15,040 nucleotides of DNA from JANXSD01 sp043758125 (lineage in GTDB: Bacteria; Bacteroidota; Bacteroidia; AKYH767-A; OLB10): the NCBI GenBank assembly GCA_043758125.1, contig JAYVOC010000200.1:1-15040 (forward strand). Reading direction: 5' to 3'. The notes under the pieces are model-generated. The model searched no databases, was not told the DNA's origin, and saw only the letters and a program-made list of their open reading frames with translations. Below, piece by piece: positions 1 to 7,914 of the stretch. Every line of letters begins with the position of its first letter. Position 1 is the first letter of the stretch. A program made the translations under genes and the position numbers.

Positions 1-182
1 TAACTGTTATGGAGATGCTCTTTTTGAAGTCGGCAGCGCGTATTAACGGGGATATCCAAACGGGTAAGCTTGTGGTGGAAGTAGGTGCCTCCTTCACTGG
101 AAATTGCAGTATGGGACCGGTAATTAAGGATATCAAAAATGCCGATCGATCCTCAGAAAAACTCTCCGAAAAAACCGCTTGA
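1..182 (+). CDS. Bactofilin, C-terminal part (5' end outside window)
   Basis: The frame is open from the left edge to a TGA at 180-182 and gives about 60 residues. The segment with INGDIQTGKLVVEVGASFTG has the short repeating beta-turn pattern (G-D-I, L-V-V-E-x-G-A, F-x-G) of the bactofilin beta-helix, a polymer-forming cytoskeletal scaffold that binds at the membrane. It ends in a short polar charged tail (KNADRSSEKLSEK), also usual for bactofilins. From family knowledge, bactofilin genes commonly lie just upstream of atpZ in Bacteroidota, and the next gene here fits that. The reading frame overlaps the AtpZ-like start by 44 bp, so the two are probably co-transcribed and translationally coupled. 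Only the C-terminal third is present, so membrane-binding features cannot be judged. Confidence 0.8.
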   Translation, partial: TVMEMLFLKSAARINGDIQTGKLVVEVGASFTGNCSMGPVIKDIKNADRSSEKLSEKTA

Positions 183-372
183 TAATAGTTACGTTCGCTA
201 CTCCTCCATGGGGTTGCAAATGGGAGCGATCATCTTCCTACTAACATGGGGAGGTGTTAAACTTGATCAATATTTCTCATTAAAATTCCCCGTATTTACT
301 ATCGTTCTTGCATTGTTTTCTGTTTTTGCTGCATTATGGTATTTCATTAAGGATTTTATCGGAAAAAAATGA
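139..372 (+). CDS. atpZ: AtpZ/AtpI-like small membrane protein of ATP synthase
   Basis: This 77-residue protein has a basic, proline-containing N-terminus and two predicted membrane helices (about 23-42 and 51-71), with the loop motif GGVKLDQYF between them. The Y-x-R-Y-S-S segment just before helix 1 and the G-G-x-K-L-D motif are characteristic of the AtpZ/AtpI family, which is encoded at the head of F1Fo ATP synthase operons. Members have been linked to Fo c-ring assembly and to Mg2+/Ca2+ handling. The start at 139 keeps the conserved segment before the first helix; the next ATG would cut it off. The start lies inside the bactofilin reading frame, so expression probably depends on upstream transcription. 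The expected atpB is not found downstream. Confidence 0.82.
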   Translation: MPIDPQKNSPKKPLDNSYVRYSSMGLQMGAIIFLLTWGGVKLDQYFSLKFPVFTIVLALFSVFAALWYFIKDFIGKK

Positions 373-431
373 AGGATTATCATTATGATAAGAACTTCCT
401 TTTATCAATCATAAGAATATAATTTTATTGC

Positions 432-860
432 GTGAATAAATTTATCCTACAATTAATTGCCGTCACTTTAATCATGGGTGTCGCATATTTTTTTATCGGA
501 CAAGCTCTACCCCCAAAATTTTTCTTTGAAAATTATCTACTGATATTGATTTTGTTTTTTATTGTAACATTACTTTTTCATCTAGGATTAAAAAAAAGTT
601 TTGAAAAAAGTACTAAAGATTTTATCCGCTATTATATGGGAGCAACAGGTGCAAAATTATTTGTATTCTTATTCATCATTTTAATTTATGCGTTTTTAAA
701 TAAAGAAAAAGCGGTCGCTTTCGCACTAACTTTTTTCTTTTTCTATTTAATATTTACTGTTTTCGAAGTAAGCATCGCAACAAAATTATTTGGTAAACAT
801 GCTGCTGATGAAAAAGCAAAAAAAATACTCGAACAAGATGCTCCATCTGAAACTAACTAA
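432..860 (+). CDS. AtpI-like integral membrane protein, four helices
   Basis: This 142-residue, very hydrophobic protein starts with GTG at 432; no in-frame ATG lies nearby. Four membrane helices are apparent (about 4-24, 33-51, 73-90 and 92-112), followed by a short cytoplasmic tail rich in Lys, Glu and Ala. It lies 59 bp after the AtpZ-like gene in the same orientation. In Bacteroidota a protein of this size and topology usually sits between atpZ and atpB and is annotated as ATP synthase I-like or hypothetical. I infer the same role, support of Fo assembly, mainly from position and topology, since no sharp motif is visible. The stop codon overlaps the end of the convergent J-domain gene by 8 bp, so no further ATP synthase genes follow on this strand. 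Confidence 0.65.
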   Translation: MNKFILQLIAVTLIMGVAYFFIGQALPPKFFFENYLLILILFFIVTLLFHLGLKKSFEKSTKDFIRYYMGATGAKLFVFLFIILIYAFLNKEKAVAFALTFFFFYLIFTVFEVSIATKLFGKHAADEKAKKILEQDAPSETN

Positions 861-1851
861 AAAGTGTTTTAATTAAATACCAAATTTTATTTCCTGTTTT
901 AAAATTACTCGGAGATACTCCCAATGAATATCCTTCCTTTAAATATTCTTTTACAATTGGATAATTTATAGAATAATAAAATAGAGGTTTAATACCCATC
1001 ATCCAATACATGATCCAGCAATTTATACCTGCAAGGAATGAACCTGAAACAAATCCTAATAGGATACTTTGATGATGCAACAGCGCCCAAAGTCCGCCAC
1101 AAATTCCTAACCCGATTTTCATCGCTCTTCCCACTTTATGATACCAAGCTGCAAGTTCACTTCTCGGAATTAAAACTGTTTGTTGATGTATAATTGTTTT
1201 TCGATAAATACTATTACTAGTTACTCGTTGACAGTTTAAAAATATTTTTGCTGGATTCACACTAGCTATTGCATCTTTTTTAAAATAACAATTATTTTCT
1301 TCAACATGAAAATATAATTCATTCGATGAAACTTTATTTCGATCATAATTAATTGTTGCGGCAGGAATAATAATATTTCCCGTAATCATCGGACAAACAG
1401 TATACGTCAATAATGTTTCGCGTAATGCAATGCCGTTATGTGTGTTGATGCGATGATTTACAATTGGGCCTGAAGTGATGTAACACCCTGAAATCTCTGG
1501 CCTTTTAAAAAATCTTCCTTCACTTCCAAATGCAAATGTTAATGCTACTTCTTCATTCCGTTTTATCTTGGAGTGATTAATCTCTGCATAAATAAATGGA
1601 ACAAATTCTTGTGAAGGAATGTAAAAAAAATTCTTACGCTGTTGATCATATCGATTGCGTTTAGTCACATCTGCTAATACCTGATACGCTTCATTAATTT
1701 TTCGAAATCGTTCATTTGCACCCGCATCATTTATATTTCGATCAGGATGATGGAGAAAAGCTAAGCGATGAAAGGCCTTCTTGATTTCAGTAGCAGAAGC
1801 CGTCGAATTAACTTCAAGTAAGAGATAATAATCGACTTCGTTACTGCTCAT
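853..1851 (-). CDS. Membrane-anchored J-domain protein with BatD-like middle domain
   Basis: The protein has 332 residues. Residues 6-70 form a J-domain: YYLLLEV at the start, the HPD tripeptide at 35-37, and a KINEAYQVLAD helix ending in RYDQ at about 68-70. The HPD motif stimulates DnaK ATPase in this family. No Gly/Phe-rich linker or zinc-finger region follows, so this is not a canonical DnaJ. Residues about 95-185 resemble the beta-sandwich repeat of BatD: F-x-F-x-x-x-G, R-P-E-I-S-G-C-Y-I-T-S-G-P, then T-Y-T-V-C-P-M-I-T-G-N-I-I-I-P-A and S-S-N-E-L-Y-F-H-V. One or two membrane segments lie at about 245-286. A perfect -7 element sits 8 nt upstream of its ATG. The gene is convergent with the AtpI-like gene. 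The J-domain is certain; the BatD assignment is inferred from the residue pattern. Confidence 0.78.
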   Translation of the reverse strand: MSSNEVDYYLLLEVNSTASATEIKKAFHRLAFLHHPDRNINDAGANERFRKINEAYQVLADVTKRNRYDQQRKNFFYIPSQEFVPFIYAEINHSKIKRNEEVALTFAFGSEGRFFKRPEISGCYITSGPIVNHRINTHNGIALRETLLTYTVCPMITGNIIIPAATINYDRNKVSSNELYFHVEENNCYFKKDAIASVNPAKIFLNCQRVTSNSIYRKTIIHQQTVLIPRSELAAWYHKVGRAMKIGLGICGGLWALLHHQSILLGFVSGSFLAGINCWIMYWMMGIKPLFYYSINYPIVKEYLKEGYSLGVSPSNFKTGNKIWYLIKTLFS

Positions 1852-1859
1852 CTGATTTT

Positions 1860-1891
1860 CAAAGATAAATCTATTGCCTTAATTATTTGAA
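1860..1891 (-). promoter_or_regulatory. Bacteroidota-type promoter of the J-domain gene
   Basis: Read on the minus strand, TATCTTTG (1860-1867) is an exact match to the TAnnTTTG -7 consensus of Bacteroidota sigma factors. A TTC (1889-1891) lies 21 nt upstream, one base away from the TTG core of the -33 element. Only 8 nt separate the -7 element from the ATG at 1851, so the transcript would have a leader of a few bases at most. Confidence 0.6.
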
Positions 1892-2059
1892 CTTACATGA
1901 CTTGATCCATTTATGTGAAAATAGGAATTAGGGCTTACCCTTTTGATTTTTAATAGTTTAATAGCACTTTTTCCAATTGGAGATGAAGATTAATTTGAGC
2001 CTTAAACAATAAAACGCATTTTATCCTCATATTGATATGGAACGATATTTTTGTGCTCA

Positions 2060-4561
2060 ATGGCGAGATTACGCAAACCCTTCCTTATCCTTTTATCCAT
2101 ACTTATTGGTATAGCATTATTTGTTGTGATTGCCAGTTGGTTGATTGGGCCAAGAGTGAAAGGAATTGTGATCGAACAGATCAATAAAAATCTTTCTGTG
2201 CCGATTCAAGTGGAGGACATTCAATTTTCGCTTTTAAGCCACTTCCCCTATGCAAGTGTTGATTTCGCTACGATACGCACCAATGGCTCAAATTATTCAG
2301 CTATTCGTGAACCTCTTGTTGATGCAAAGCATGTGTACTTAATGTTTAATCTTTTTAATGTTTTTGGAGATAGTTTAAAGCTTAAGAAAATTTCAATTCA
2401 TGATGCAACTATCAATTGCTATATTGATGCTGATGGAAAAACAAATTATGACATCTTAAAAAAAGATGGTACCAAAAAAGAAAGTTTTAATTTAGAGGTG
2501 GAAGAAGTAGAACTCGATAATGTAAAATTTTCTTACCAAAGTAAAATTGCAAAACGAGATTATCGTATTGATGCAAAACACTTAAATTTAAATGGTAAGT
2601 TTAGTGAGAAGTTATATGATTTAAATGCAGAAGGTTCTTTGTATGTTCAAACTTTTAAAATTGATAATTTGAATTACATCGATCATAAAGAGACGCATGT
2701 AAATATATCCTTACGCGTAGATCAAAAGAACGAAGTATATATTATCTCAAAAGGAAATTTACAAGTTGCTGATCTAAAATTAGAAGTTACTGGCGACTTT
2801 AAATCAAAAGATCCCGGTACGGAAATTAATTTAAATGTGAAGAGTGAAAATGCAGGCTTACGAGAATTATTATCACTTATTCCTGGTGTATACACCGAAA
2901 AATTAAAGAACTATCGATACGATGGTGACATTTATTTCAACATGCAAATTAATGGCATTAGTGATAAGGATCACACTCCACTAGTAATTGCAGATTTCGG
3001 AACAAAGAATGCCTCTTTAATGCCACGCACGAGTGATTATAAACTTAAAAACATTCGCTTTAAAGGAAATTACAAAAGCCGCATTTCGCCATCACAACCT
3101 ACAAGTAGATTACAATTAAACGAACTTGAAGCTAGCTTGGAAGGACAACCAATAAAAGCGAATTTATTAATCGAAGATTTTGCGAATCCATATATTGATT
3201 TGAATGTGCACAGTAAAATTAATCTCGAAGTATTAAGTCGTTTTTATATGCCAGATACCCTTGAATCTATCTCTGGAGAAGTCCAGTTGGATGCTGATAT
3301 TAAGGGGCATAGCAAAGATAAAACTAGCTGGAAATCGAATGGGCGTTTGACTTCACAAAATGTCGCATTTAAAATAAAAGGAAAAGATGTTCACTTTACT
3401 GGATTCAATGCGAAATTGGAGTTGCAAGGGAATCAATTAGCAGTGAAAGATTTTAAAGGAAACGCAGCAGGATCTGATTTTTATATTGTAGGAAGCTTTG
3501 ATAATGTATTGGGATATTTTCTTACAAAGGATGAAAAAGTTTCTGGAAAAGCATCACTAACATCTCGCAATATTGATCTCAATGAATTGTTAGAAGATAA
3601 AAAACATACTACCGTTTCCGATACCAGTTACCGACTAGATTTCTCTCCTCGATTAAATCTAGATTTGAAATTAAATATCGCAATGATAACGTTTCGAAAA
3701 TTTGATGCTTGGCAATTAAATGGAAATGTTTCTCTTCAAAATAAAGTTTTATCAACACAAAATCTTAACCTTAAAACATGTGAAGGTAGTTTGGGATTAA
3801 ATGGAAAAATTGATGCCTCACGTAACGATAGTATTTTAATTGCAATTGATGCTTTAGTAAATAAAATTAACATCAATCAGTTGTTTGAACAACTAGGGAA
3901 CTTTGGTCAAAATGTAATTGAAGATAAAAATGTGAATGGAATAATTACTGCCAATATTCAGTTTGCATCGATGTGGAGTAAGAATTTACATTGCAACATG
4001 GATCGTATTTATGTGAAGAGCGATCTCACAATTGAGAATGGACAGCTTAATAATTTCGAGCCTATGTTAGCACTTTCCAAGTTTTTAAAAGGAGCAGATT
4101 TACGAAAAATAACGTTTAGCACTTTACGCAATCAAATCGAAATCAAAAACCAAACGATCACAATTCCTTCCATGCATATCCTATCAAATGTTTTGGATTT
4201 AACCGCTTCCGGAACACATACTTTTAACAATATTGTTGATTACAAACTTCAACTATTACTATCCCAATTAATAGGTAAAAAGGTGAAAGAACAACACACA
4301 GAGTTTGGAACTATTGAAGATGATGGTTTAGGGAGGGTGAAGCTTTTCCTCAGCATGAAAGGGCCCATGAACAACCCTAAAATTGTTTATGACCGCAAAG
4401 GTGTTGAGGAGAAAATTAACCATGAAGTAAAACAAGAGAAACAAAATTTAAAAGGAATATTGAAGAATGAATTCGGTTGGTTTAAAAAAGACACGCTAAA
4501 AACCGATAAACCAGCCAATAAGCCGAAAAAACAAGAATTACAACTTGACACAAATGATTGA
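2060..4561 (+). CDS. AsmA-like family protein
   Basis: The protein has 833 residues from ATG 2060. A TTG three codons upstream (2051) is possible, but the ATG directly precedes the basic signal-anchor start MARLRKPF. A single membrane helix lies at about 8-30. It is followed by an amphipathic stretch (RVKGIVIEQINKNL) and the first beta segment IQVEDIQFSLLSHFPYASV, the usual beginning of AsmA-like proteins. The rest is a long series of alternating beta-strands, consistent with a lipid-binding beta-groove. The C-terminal third, with IENGQLNNFEPMLALSKFLKG and SGTHTFNNIVDYKLQL, matches the conserved AsmA C-terminal region. A Lys/Pro-rich tail ends the protein. Known relatives span from the inner membrane toward the outer membrane and affect phospholipid transport and outer-membrane assembly. 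The flanking gaps of 208 bp and 180 bp suggest it stands alone. Confidence 0.8.
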   Translation: MARLRKPFLILLSILIGIALFVVIASWLIGPRVKGIVIEQINKNLSVPIQVEDIQFSLLSHFPYASVDFATIRTNGSNYSAIREPLVDAKHVYLMFNLFNVFGDSLKLKKISIHDATINCYIDADGKTNYDILKKDGTKKESFNLEVEEVELDNVKFSYQSKIAKRDYRIDAKHLNLNGKFSEKLYDLNAEGSLYVQTFKIDNLNYIDHKETHVNISLRVDQKNEVYIISKGNLQVADLKLEVTGDFKSKDPGTEINLNVKSENAGLRELLSLIPGVYTEKLKNYRYDGDIYFNMQINGISDKDHTPLVIADFGTKNASLMPRTSDYKLKNIRFKGNYKSRISPSQPTSRLQLNELEASLEGQPIKANLLIEDFANPYIDLNVHSKINLEVLSRFYMPDTLESISGEVQLDADIKGHSKDKTSWKSNGRLTSQNVAFKIKGKDVHFTGFNAKLELQGNQLAVKDFKGNAAGSDFYIVGSFDNVLGYFLTKDEKVSGKASLTSRNIDLNELLEDKKHTTVSDTSYRLDFSPRLNLDLKLNIAMITFRKFDAWQLNGNVSLQNKVLSTQNLNLKTCEGSLGLNGKIDASRNDSILIAIDALVNKININQLFEQLGNFGQNVIEDKNVNGIITANIQFASMWSKNLHCNMDRIYVKSDLTIENGQLNNFEPMLALSKFLKGADLRKITFSTLRNQIEIKNQTITIPSMHILSNVLDLTASGTHTFNNIVDYKLQLLLSQLIGKKVKEQHTEFGTIEDDGLGRVKLFLSMKGPMNNPKIVYDRKGVEEKINHEVKQEKQNLKGILKNEFGWFKKDTLKTDKPANKPKKQELQLDTND

Positions 4562-4644
4562 AACGTTCAATTTCACTAGGATTTTTTCCAGCATAAATTC
4601 TGAATTTCAATACTTGTTTCAAGTCCTTTTTCGACTAAATAGTT

Positions 4645-4652
4645 TAAATTTG
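4645..4652 (+). promoter_or_regulatory. Candidate -7 element upstream of histidine kinase
   Basis: TAAATTTG matches TAnnTTTG exactly and lies 89 nt upstream of the kinase start. I see no TTG at the expected -33 spacing: the nearest, at 4614-4616, is 28 nt away and too far. It could therefore be a chance match in AT-rich DNA, but it is the only perfect element I found in this 180-bp gap. Confidence 0.35.
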
Positions 4653-4741
4653 CCCTCTTACCTCTCAACATTCATTTTATTTTATAAAATTATTCTTGCA
4701 CGGCTCTAGTGTTATTTGCAAGTCTTGGTGAATCGTAAAAA

Positions 4742-5899
4742 GTGAATATATATACTCGAAAACAACGCTGGAAGTTAATATTACTTGTTGCTGCTTTATT
4801 GATTGGCATGGGTTCGCTTTGGTATACCAATCAGTTGGTGAATAAACTCTCCGAAGAAGAACGAAAGAAGGTAGAATTATGGGCCGAGGCTACACGTCAG
4901 ATTTCTGATACCAATGCAGACGTTGGCGATATCAGTTTTCCATTATCGGTGTTAACCAATAATATTACTGTTCCTGTTATCCTTACAGATGCAAAACAAA
5001 AAGTAATTTCTATTCGTAATTTGGATTCATCAAAGGCGAATGATAAACAATATTTATTACTAGAGTTGGCGATCATGAAATCGCAACGGGAGCCAATAGA
5101 AATTTCTTTCGCTGGCAATCAAAAAAATTATATCTATTACAAAGATTCGTATCTGCTCACACAATTACGGTATTATCCATACTTTCAATTAGCAGTAATT
5201 GCGTTGTTCTTAATCGTCTCCTATATTGCGTTCAGCACGTCGCGTAAAGCAGAACAAAACCAAGTATGGGTTGGCATGGCAAAGGAAACAGCGCATCAAT
5301 TAGGAACACCACTTTCATCATTAATGGCATGGCTCGAATATTTAAAATCTAAAGCTCATCCCGATGAATATATTACAGAAATTGAAAAAGATATTGCGCG
5401 ATTAAATACAATCACCGAACGATTTTCAAAAATAGGATCAGCACCAGCATTGAAGAAAGAAAACCTTACAGAGGTAATGCAAAATGCAATCAATTATATT
5501 AGAACACGAGCATCTTCGAAAGTAAATTTCCAATTAGTAAATCAACAAAGTTATAATGTTGAAGCGCCAATGAATGTTGCACTTTTTGATTGGGTACTCG
5601 AAAATATTTTCAAAAACAGTATTGATGCGATGAGTGGTGAAGGAACAATTTTAATTCAGATTACTGATCAACAACAATTCGCTTATATTGATATTACTGA
5701 TTCAGGAAAAGGAATTTCAAAATCGAAATATAAAACAGTTTTCAAGCCAGGATATACTAGTAAAAATCGTGGATGGGGACTTGGACTATCTCTCTCAAAA
5801 CGTATTGTAGAGGAATACCATGCTGGTCAAATTTTCGTAAAAAATTCCGATCCACACAAAGGAACCACCTTCCGAATAGTACTCCGTAAAACAGTATAA
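4742..5899 (+). CDS. Sensor histidine kinase (orphan)
   Basis: The protein has 385 residues from a GTG; an in-frame stop lies four codons upstream, and the next Met would fall inside the first helix. Membrane helices lie at about 11-28 and 149-165, enclosing an extracytoplasmic segment of about 120 residues with no recognisable sensor fold. The H-box is GMAKETAHQLGTPLSSL with His185. The ATPase core has the N-box (ENIFKNSIDAM, Asn292), G1 (DITDSGKGI, Asp320), F-box (FKPGYTS) and G2 (GWGLGLSL, 344-351). The residue after His185 is Gln, where HisKA kinases usually carry Glu or Asp; Thr189 is retained. No response regulator gene is adjacent. hemW follows 57 bp downstream on the same strand, perhaps in one transcript. 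The kinase assignment is firm; its signal is unknown. Confidence 0.92.
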   Translation: MNIYTRKQRWKLILLVAALLIGMGSLWYTNQLVNKLSEEERKKVELWAEATRQISDTNADVGDISFPLSVLTNNITVPVILTDAKQKVISIRNLDSSKANDKQYLLLELAIMKSQREPIEISFAGNQKNYIYYKDSYLLTQLRYYPYFQLAVIALFLIVSYIAFSTSRKAEQNQVWVGMAKETAHQLGTPLSSLMAWLEYLKSKAHPDEYITEIEKDIARLNTITERFSKIGSAPALKKENLTEVMQNAINYIRTRASSKVNFQLVNQQSYNVEAPMNVALFDWVLENIFKNSIDAMSGEGTILIQITDQQQFAYIDITDSGKGISKSKYKTVFKPGYTSKNRGWGLGLSLSKRIVEEYHAGQIFVKNSDPHKGTTFRIVLRKTV

Positions 5900-5956
5900 A
5901 AAATTCAATTCTTTTCATTTTCAAATTGACCTATTTTCAAATCTTCAAATCAATAA

Positions 5957-7084
5957 ATGGCAGGACTCTATCTTCACATTCCTTTTTGTAAACAAGCATG
6001 CACGTATTGTGATTTTCATTTCAGTACATCCATGCAATCCCGTGAAAAAATAGTTGAAGCATTAATATCAGAAATAAAATTACAAGCAAATTATCTTCCA
6101 TCAAAAATAGTAGACACAATATATTTTGGTGGAGGAACACCATCGCTATTAAGTGTAGATGAGTTAGAAAGAATTTTCGATCAGATACAACACTACTTCA
6201 CTATCAATAGTGGAGCGGAGATTACACTCGAAGCTAATCCTGATGATTTAACAATTACGTATCTGCGAAAGCTACGACATACACATGTCAATCGTTTAAG
6301 TATCGGCATTCAGTCGTTCAGAGAGGAAGATTTGAAAATGATGAACCGTGCGCATACTGCAAAACATGCTGAACGTGTTGTTCCGGAAGCTGCTGATACT
6401 GGTTTCGAAAATTTATCAATAGATTTAATTTATGGAATCCCCGATTTAAAGATGGAAGGCTGGAAAAAAAATCTCGATAAAGCATTAGCACTTCCCGTAA
6501 ATCATCTCTCTTGTTATTGCCTTACTGTTGAACCACGAACTGCGTTAGCATGGCAAGTAGAAAAAGGAATTTCAAAAGCAGTGGATGATGATGAGGCTGC
6601 AAATCAATACGAGTGGTTGATAGAAAAAACTGAAGTAGCAGGAATTCCTTGGTATGAAATTTCGAATTTTGCAAAGCCTGGATTTGAATCTCGTCATAAT
6701 AGTAATTATTGGAAAGGAATTCCTTATCTCGGTATTGGCCCTTCAGCTCATTCGTATAACGGAAAAAATCGTCAGTGGAATATCCGTAATAATCCACTAT
6801 ATTTTAAATCGATCAACGATAAAAAAGTTCCTTTTGAAGAAGAATTTTTAACGGCAGAGCAGCGCTTCAATGAAACTGTATTAACTTCGTTACGAACTCG
6901 CAATGGCTTGACGAAAGAAGCAATCCTAAAAGTAGCTGCCGAAGATTCTTGGAAAAAAATTAAATCACAAGCTGAAATAAAAATCGCAAATGGTTTGATG
7001 ATAGAAAAAGAAAATAGTTTTCAATTAACAGTTAAAGGATTATTACTCGCCGATGCAATTGCCTCTGAATTCTTCTTGTTATGA
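5957..7084 (+). CDS. hemW: HemW, radical SAM heme chaperone-like protein
   Basis: The protein has 375 residues. The N-terminal radical SAM motif is CKQACTYCDF, with Cys11, Cys15 and Cys18 binding the [4Fe-4S] cluster. The residue two after the last Cys is Phe. In coproporphyrinogen dehydrogenase HemN this position is a fourth Cys, so the sequence is HemW-type, the group described as heme-binding chaperones rather than heme-synthesis enzymes. Other signatures are FGGGTPSLL (57-65), LEANPDD (91-97), RLSIGIQSF and SIDLIYGIP (154-162), followed by a C-terminal winged-helix-like region ending in GLLLADAIASEFFLL. Length is normal for the family. The stop overlaps the next start by 4 bp (ATGA at 7081-7084), so the two are translationally coupled. 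Confidence 0.93.
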   Translation: MAGLYLHIPFCKQACTYCDFHFSTSMQSREKIVEALISEIKLQANYLPSKIVDTIYFGGGTPSLLSVDELERIFDQIQHYFTINSGAEITLEANPDDLTITYLRKLRHTHVNRLSIGIQSFREEDLKMMNRAHTAKHAERVVPEAADTGFENLSIDLIYGIPDLKMEGWKKNLDKALALPVNHLSCYCLTVEPRTALAWQVEKGISKAVDDDEAANQYEWLIEKTEVAGIPWYEISNFAKPGFESRHNSNYWKGIPYLGIGPSAHSYNGKNRQWNIRNNPLYFKSINDKKVPFEEEFLTAEQRFNETVLTSLRTRNGLTKEAILKVAAEDSWKKIKSQAEIKIANGLMIEKENSFQLTVKGLLLADAIASEFFLL

Positions 7085-7839
7085 GTCTTAAAATTACTTT
7101 GCAATTTAATAATCAGCAATACGAAGCTGACCTTCATCAATCATTAGATCTTTCAATTCCACTGGAAGCTGGTCCTGGTCATGTACAAGCTTGGTATGTA
7201 GAGCCAATCCGTATCGAGCCTGTACGTATGGGTGATTGGGTAGGTGAAGTTAAGCAAGGTGCATCTGTAAATTTTCGAAATATTTTTTTTAATCCGCACG
7301 GACATGGTACGCATACAGAATGTGTAGGACATATTAGCAAAGAAGATTATTCGATAAATAAATCGTTAAAAAATTATTTTGATTTCGCACAATTGATCAG
7401 CATTGAATTAAAAGTTGTGAATGATGATTTAATTATTTCGCGTGAAGCAATTCAAAAAGTGATGAAAGATTATGTTGAATCAATTATTATTCGCACACTT
7501 CCAAATGCGAATGATAAGTTAACAAAAAATTATTCGAGTAGCAATCCTCCTTATTTAGATGTTGATGCAGCGGCATTTCTTTGTGAGAAAAATATCAAAC
7601 ATTTATTGTTAGATCTTCCTTCTGTTGATCGTGAGCAGGATGGTGGAAAACTATTAGCGCATCACGCCTTTTGGAATTATCCAAATGCAACACGTATTGA
7701 TGCAACGATTACTGAGATGGTTTTTATTCCTGATACCATTCTCGATGGAATTTATTTGCTAAATCTTCAAACTGCACCATTCGAAAATGACGCGACTCCA
7801 TCGAGACCCGTTTTGTTTGATTTAAAGTTAATTTCATGA
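7081..7839 (+). CDS. Cyclase-family (kynurenine formamidase-like) metal hydrolase
   Basis: The protein has 252 residues. The motif HGHGTHTECVGH (73-84) corresponds to the H-x-G-T-H-x-[DE]-x-x-x-H metal-binding signature of the cyclase / KynB family (Mn- or Zn-dependent amide and lactone hydrolases). A second conserved region, LLLDLPSVDRE followed by GGKLLAHHAFW with His194 and His195, and a late Glu212 complete the probable metal and catalytic set. The N-terminal DLSIPLEAGPG matches the family's usual D-L-S-x-P beginning. Tryptophan-pathway neighbours are absent, so kynurenine formamidase activity should not be assumed; the substrate is unknown. The 4-bp overlap with hemW suggests coupled translation. 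Confidence 0.85.
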   Translation: MSLKITLQFNNQQYEADLHQSLDLSIPLEAGPGHVQAWYVEPIRIEPVRMGDWVGEVKQGASVNFRNIFFNPHGHGTHTECVGHISKEDYSINKSLKNYFDFAQLISIELKVVNDDLIISREAIQKVMKDYVESIIIRTLPNANDKLTKNYSSSNPPYLDVDAAAFLCEKNIKHLLLDLPSVDREQDGGKLLAHHAFWNYPNATRIDATITEMVFIPDTILDGIYLLNLQTAPFENDATPSRPVLFDLKLIS

Positions 7840-7848
7840 TCTTTTTTA

Positions 7849-7880
7849 TTGGAAAATATCGAAGCGAAAACTTATCTTTG
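7849..7880 (+). promoter_or_regulatory. Promoter of purQ (-33/-7)
   Basis: TTG at 7849-7851, a 21-nt spacer and TATCTTTG at 7873-7880 give an exact -7 match to TAnnTTTG with the -33 core at usual Bacteroidota spacing. It lies in the 75-bp gap between the cyclase gene and purQ, implying a leader of roughly 28-30 nt before the ATG at 7915. This is the best-formed promoter in the window. Confidence 0.72.
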
Positions 7881-7914
7881 CAATACAACACTCACTCAAT
7901 AAAAAATATTTCCC

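Noticed and set aside
2051..2059. TTG start for the AsmA-like protein
   Set aside because: The ATG three codons later directly precedes the basic signal-anchor and is the simpler choice.
4557..4571. ATTGAA/TTCAAT inverted repeat over the asmA-like stop codon as a terminator
   Set aside because: Only six A/T-rich pairs with a 3-nt loop and no T-run; expected by chance.
6522..6797. 91-codon - strand frame inside hemW
   Set aside because: Antisense shadow of a conserved gene; low-complexity, with no domain-like pattern.
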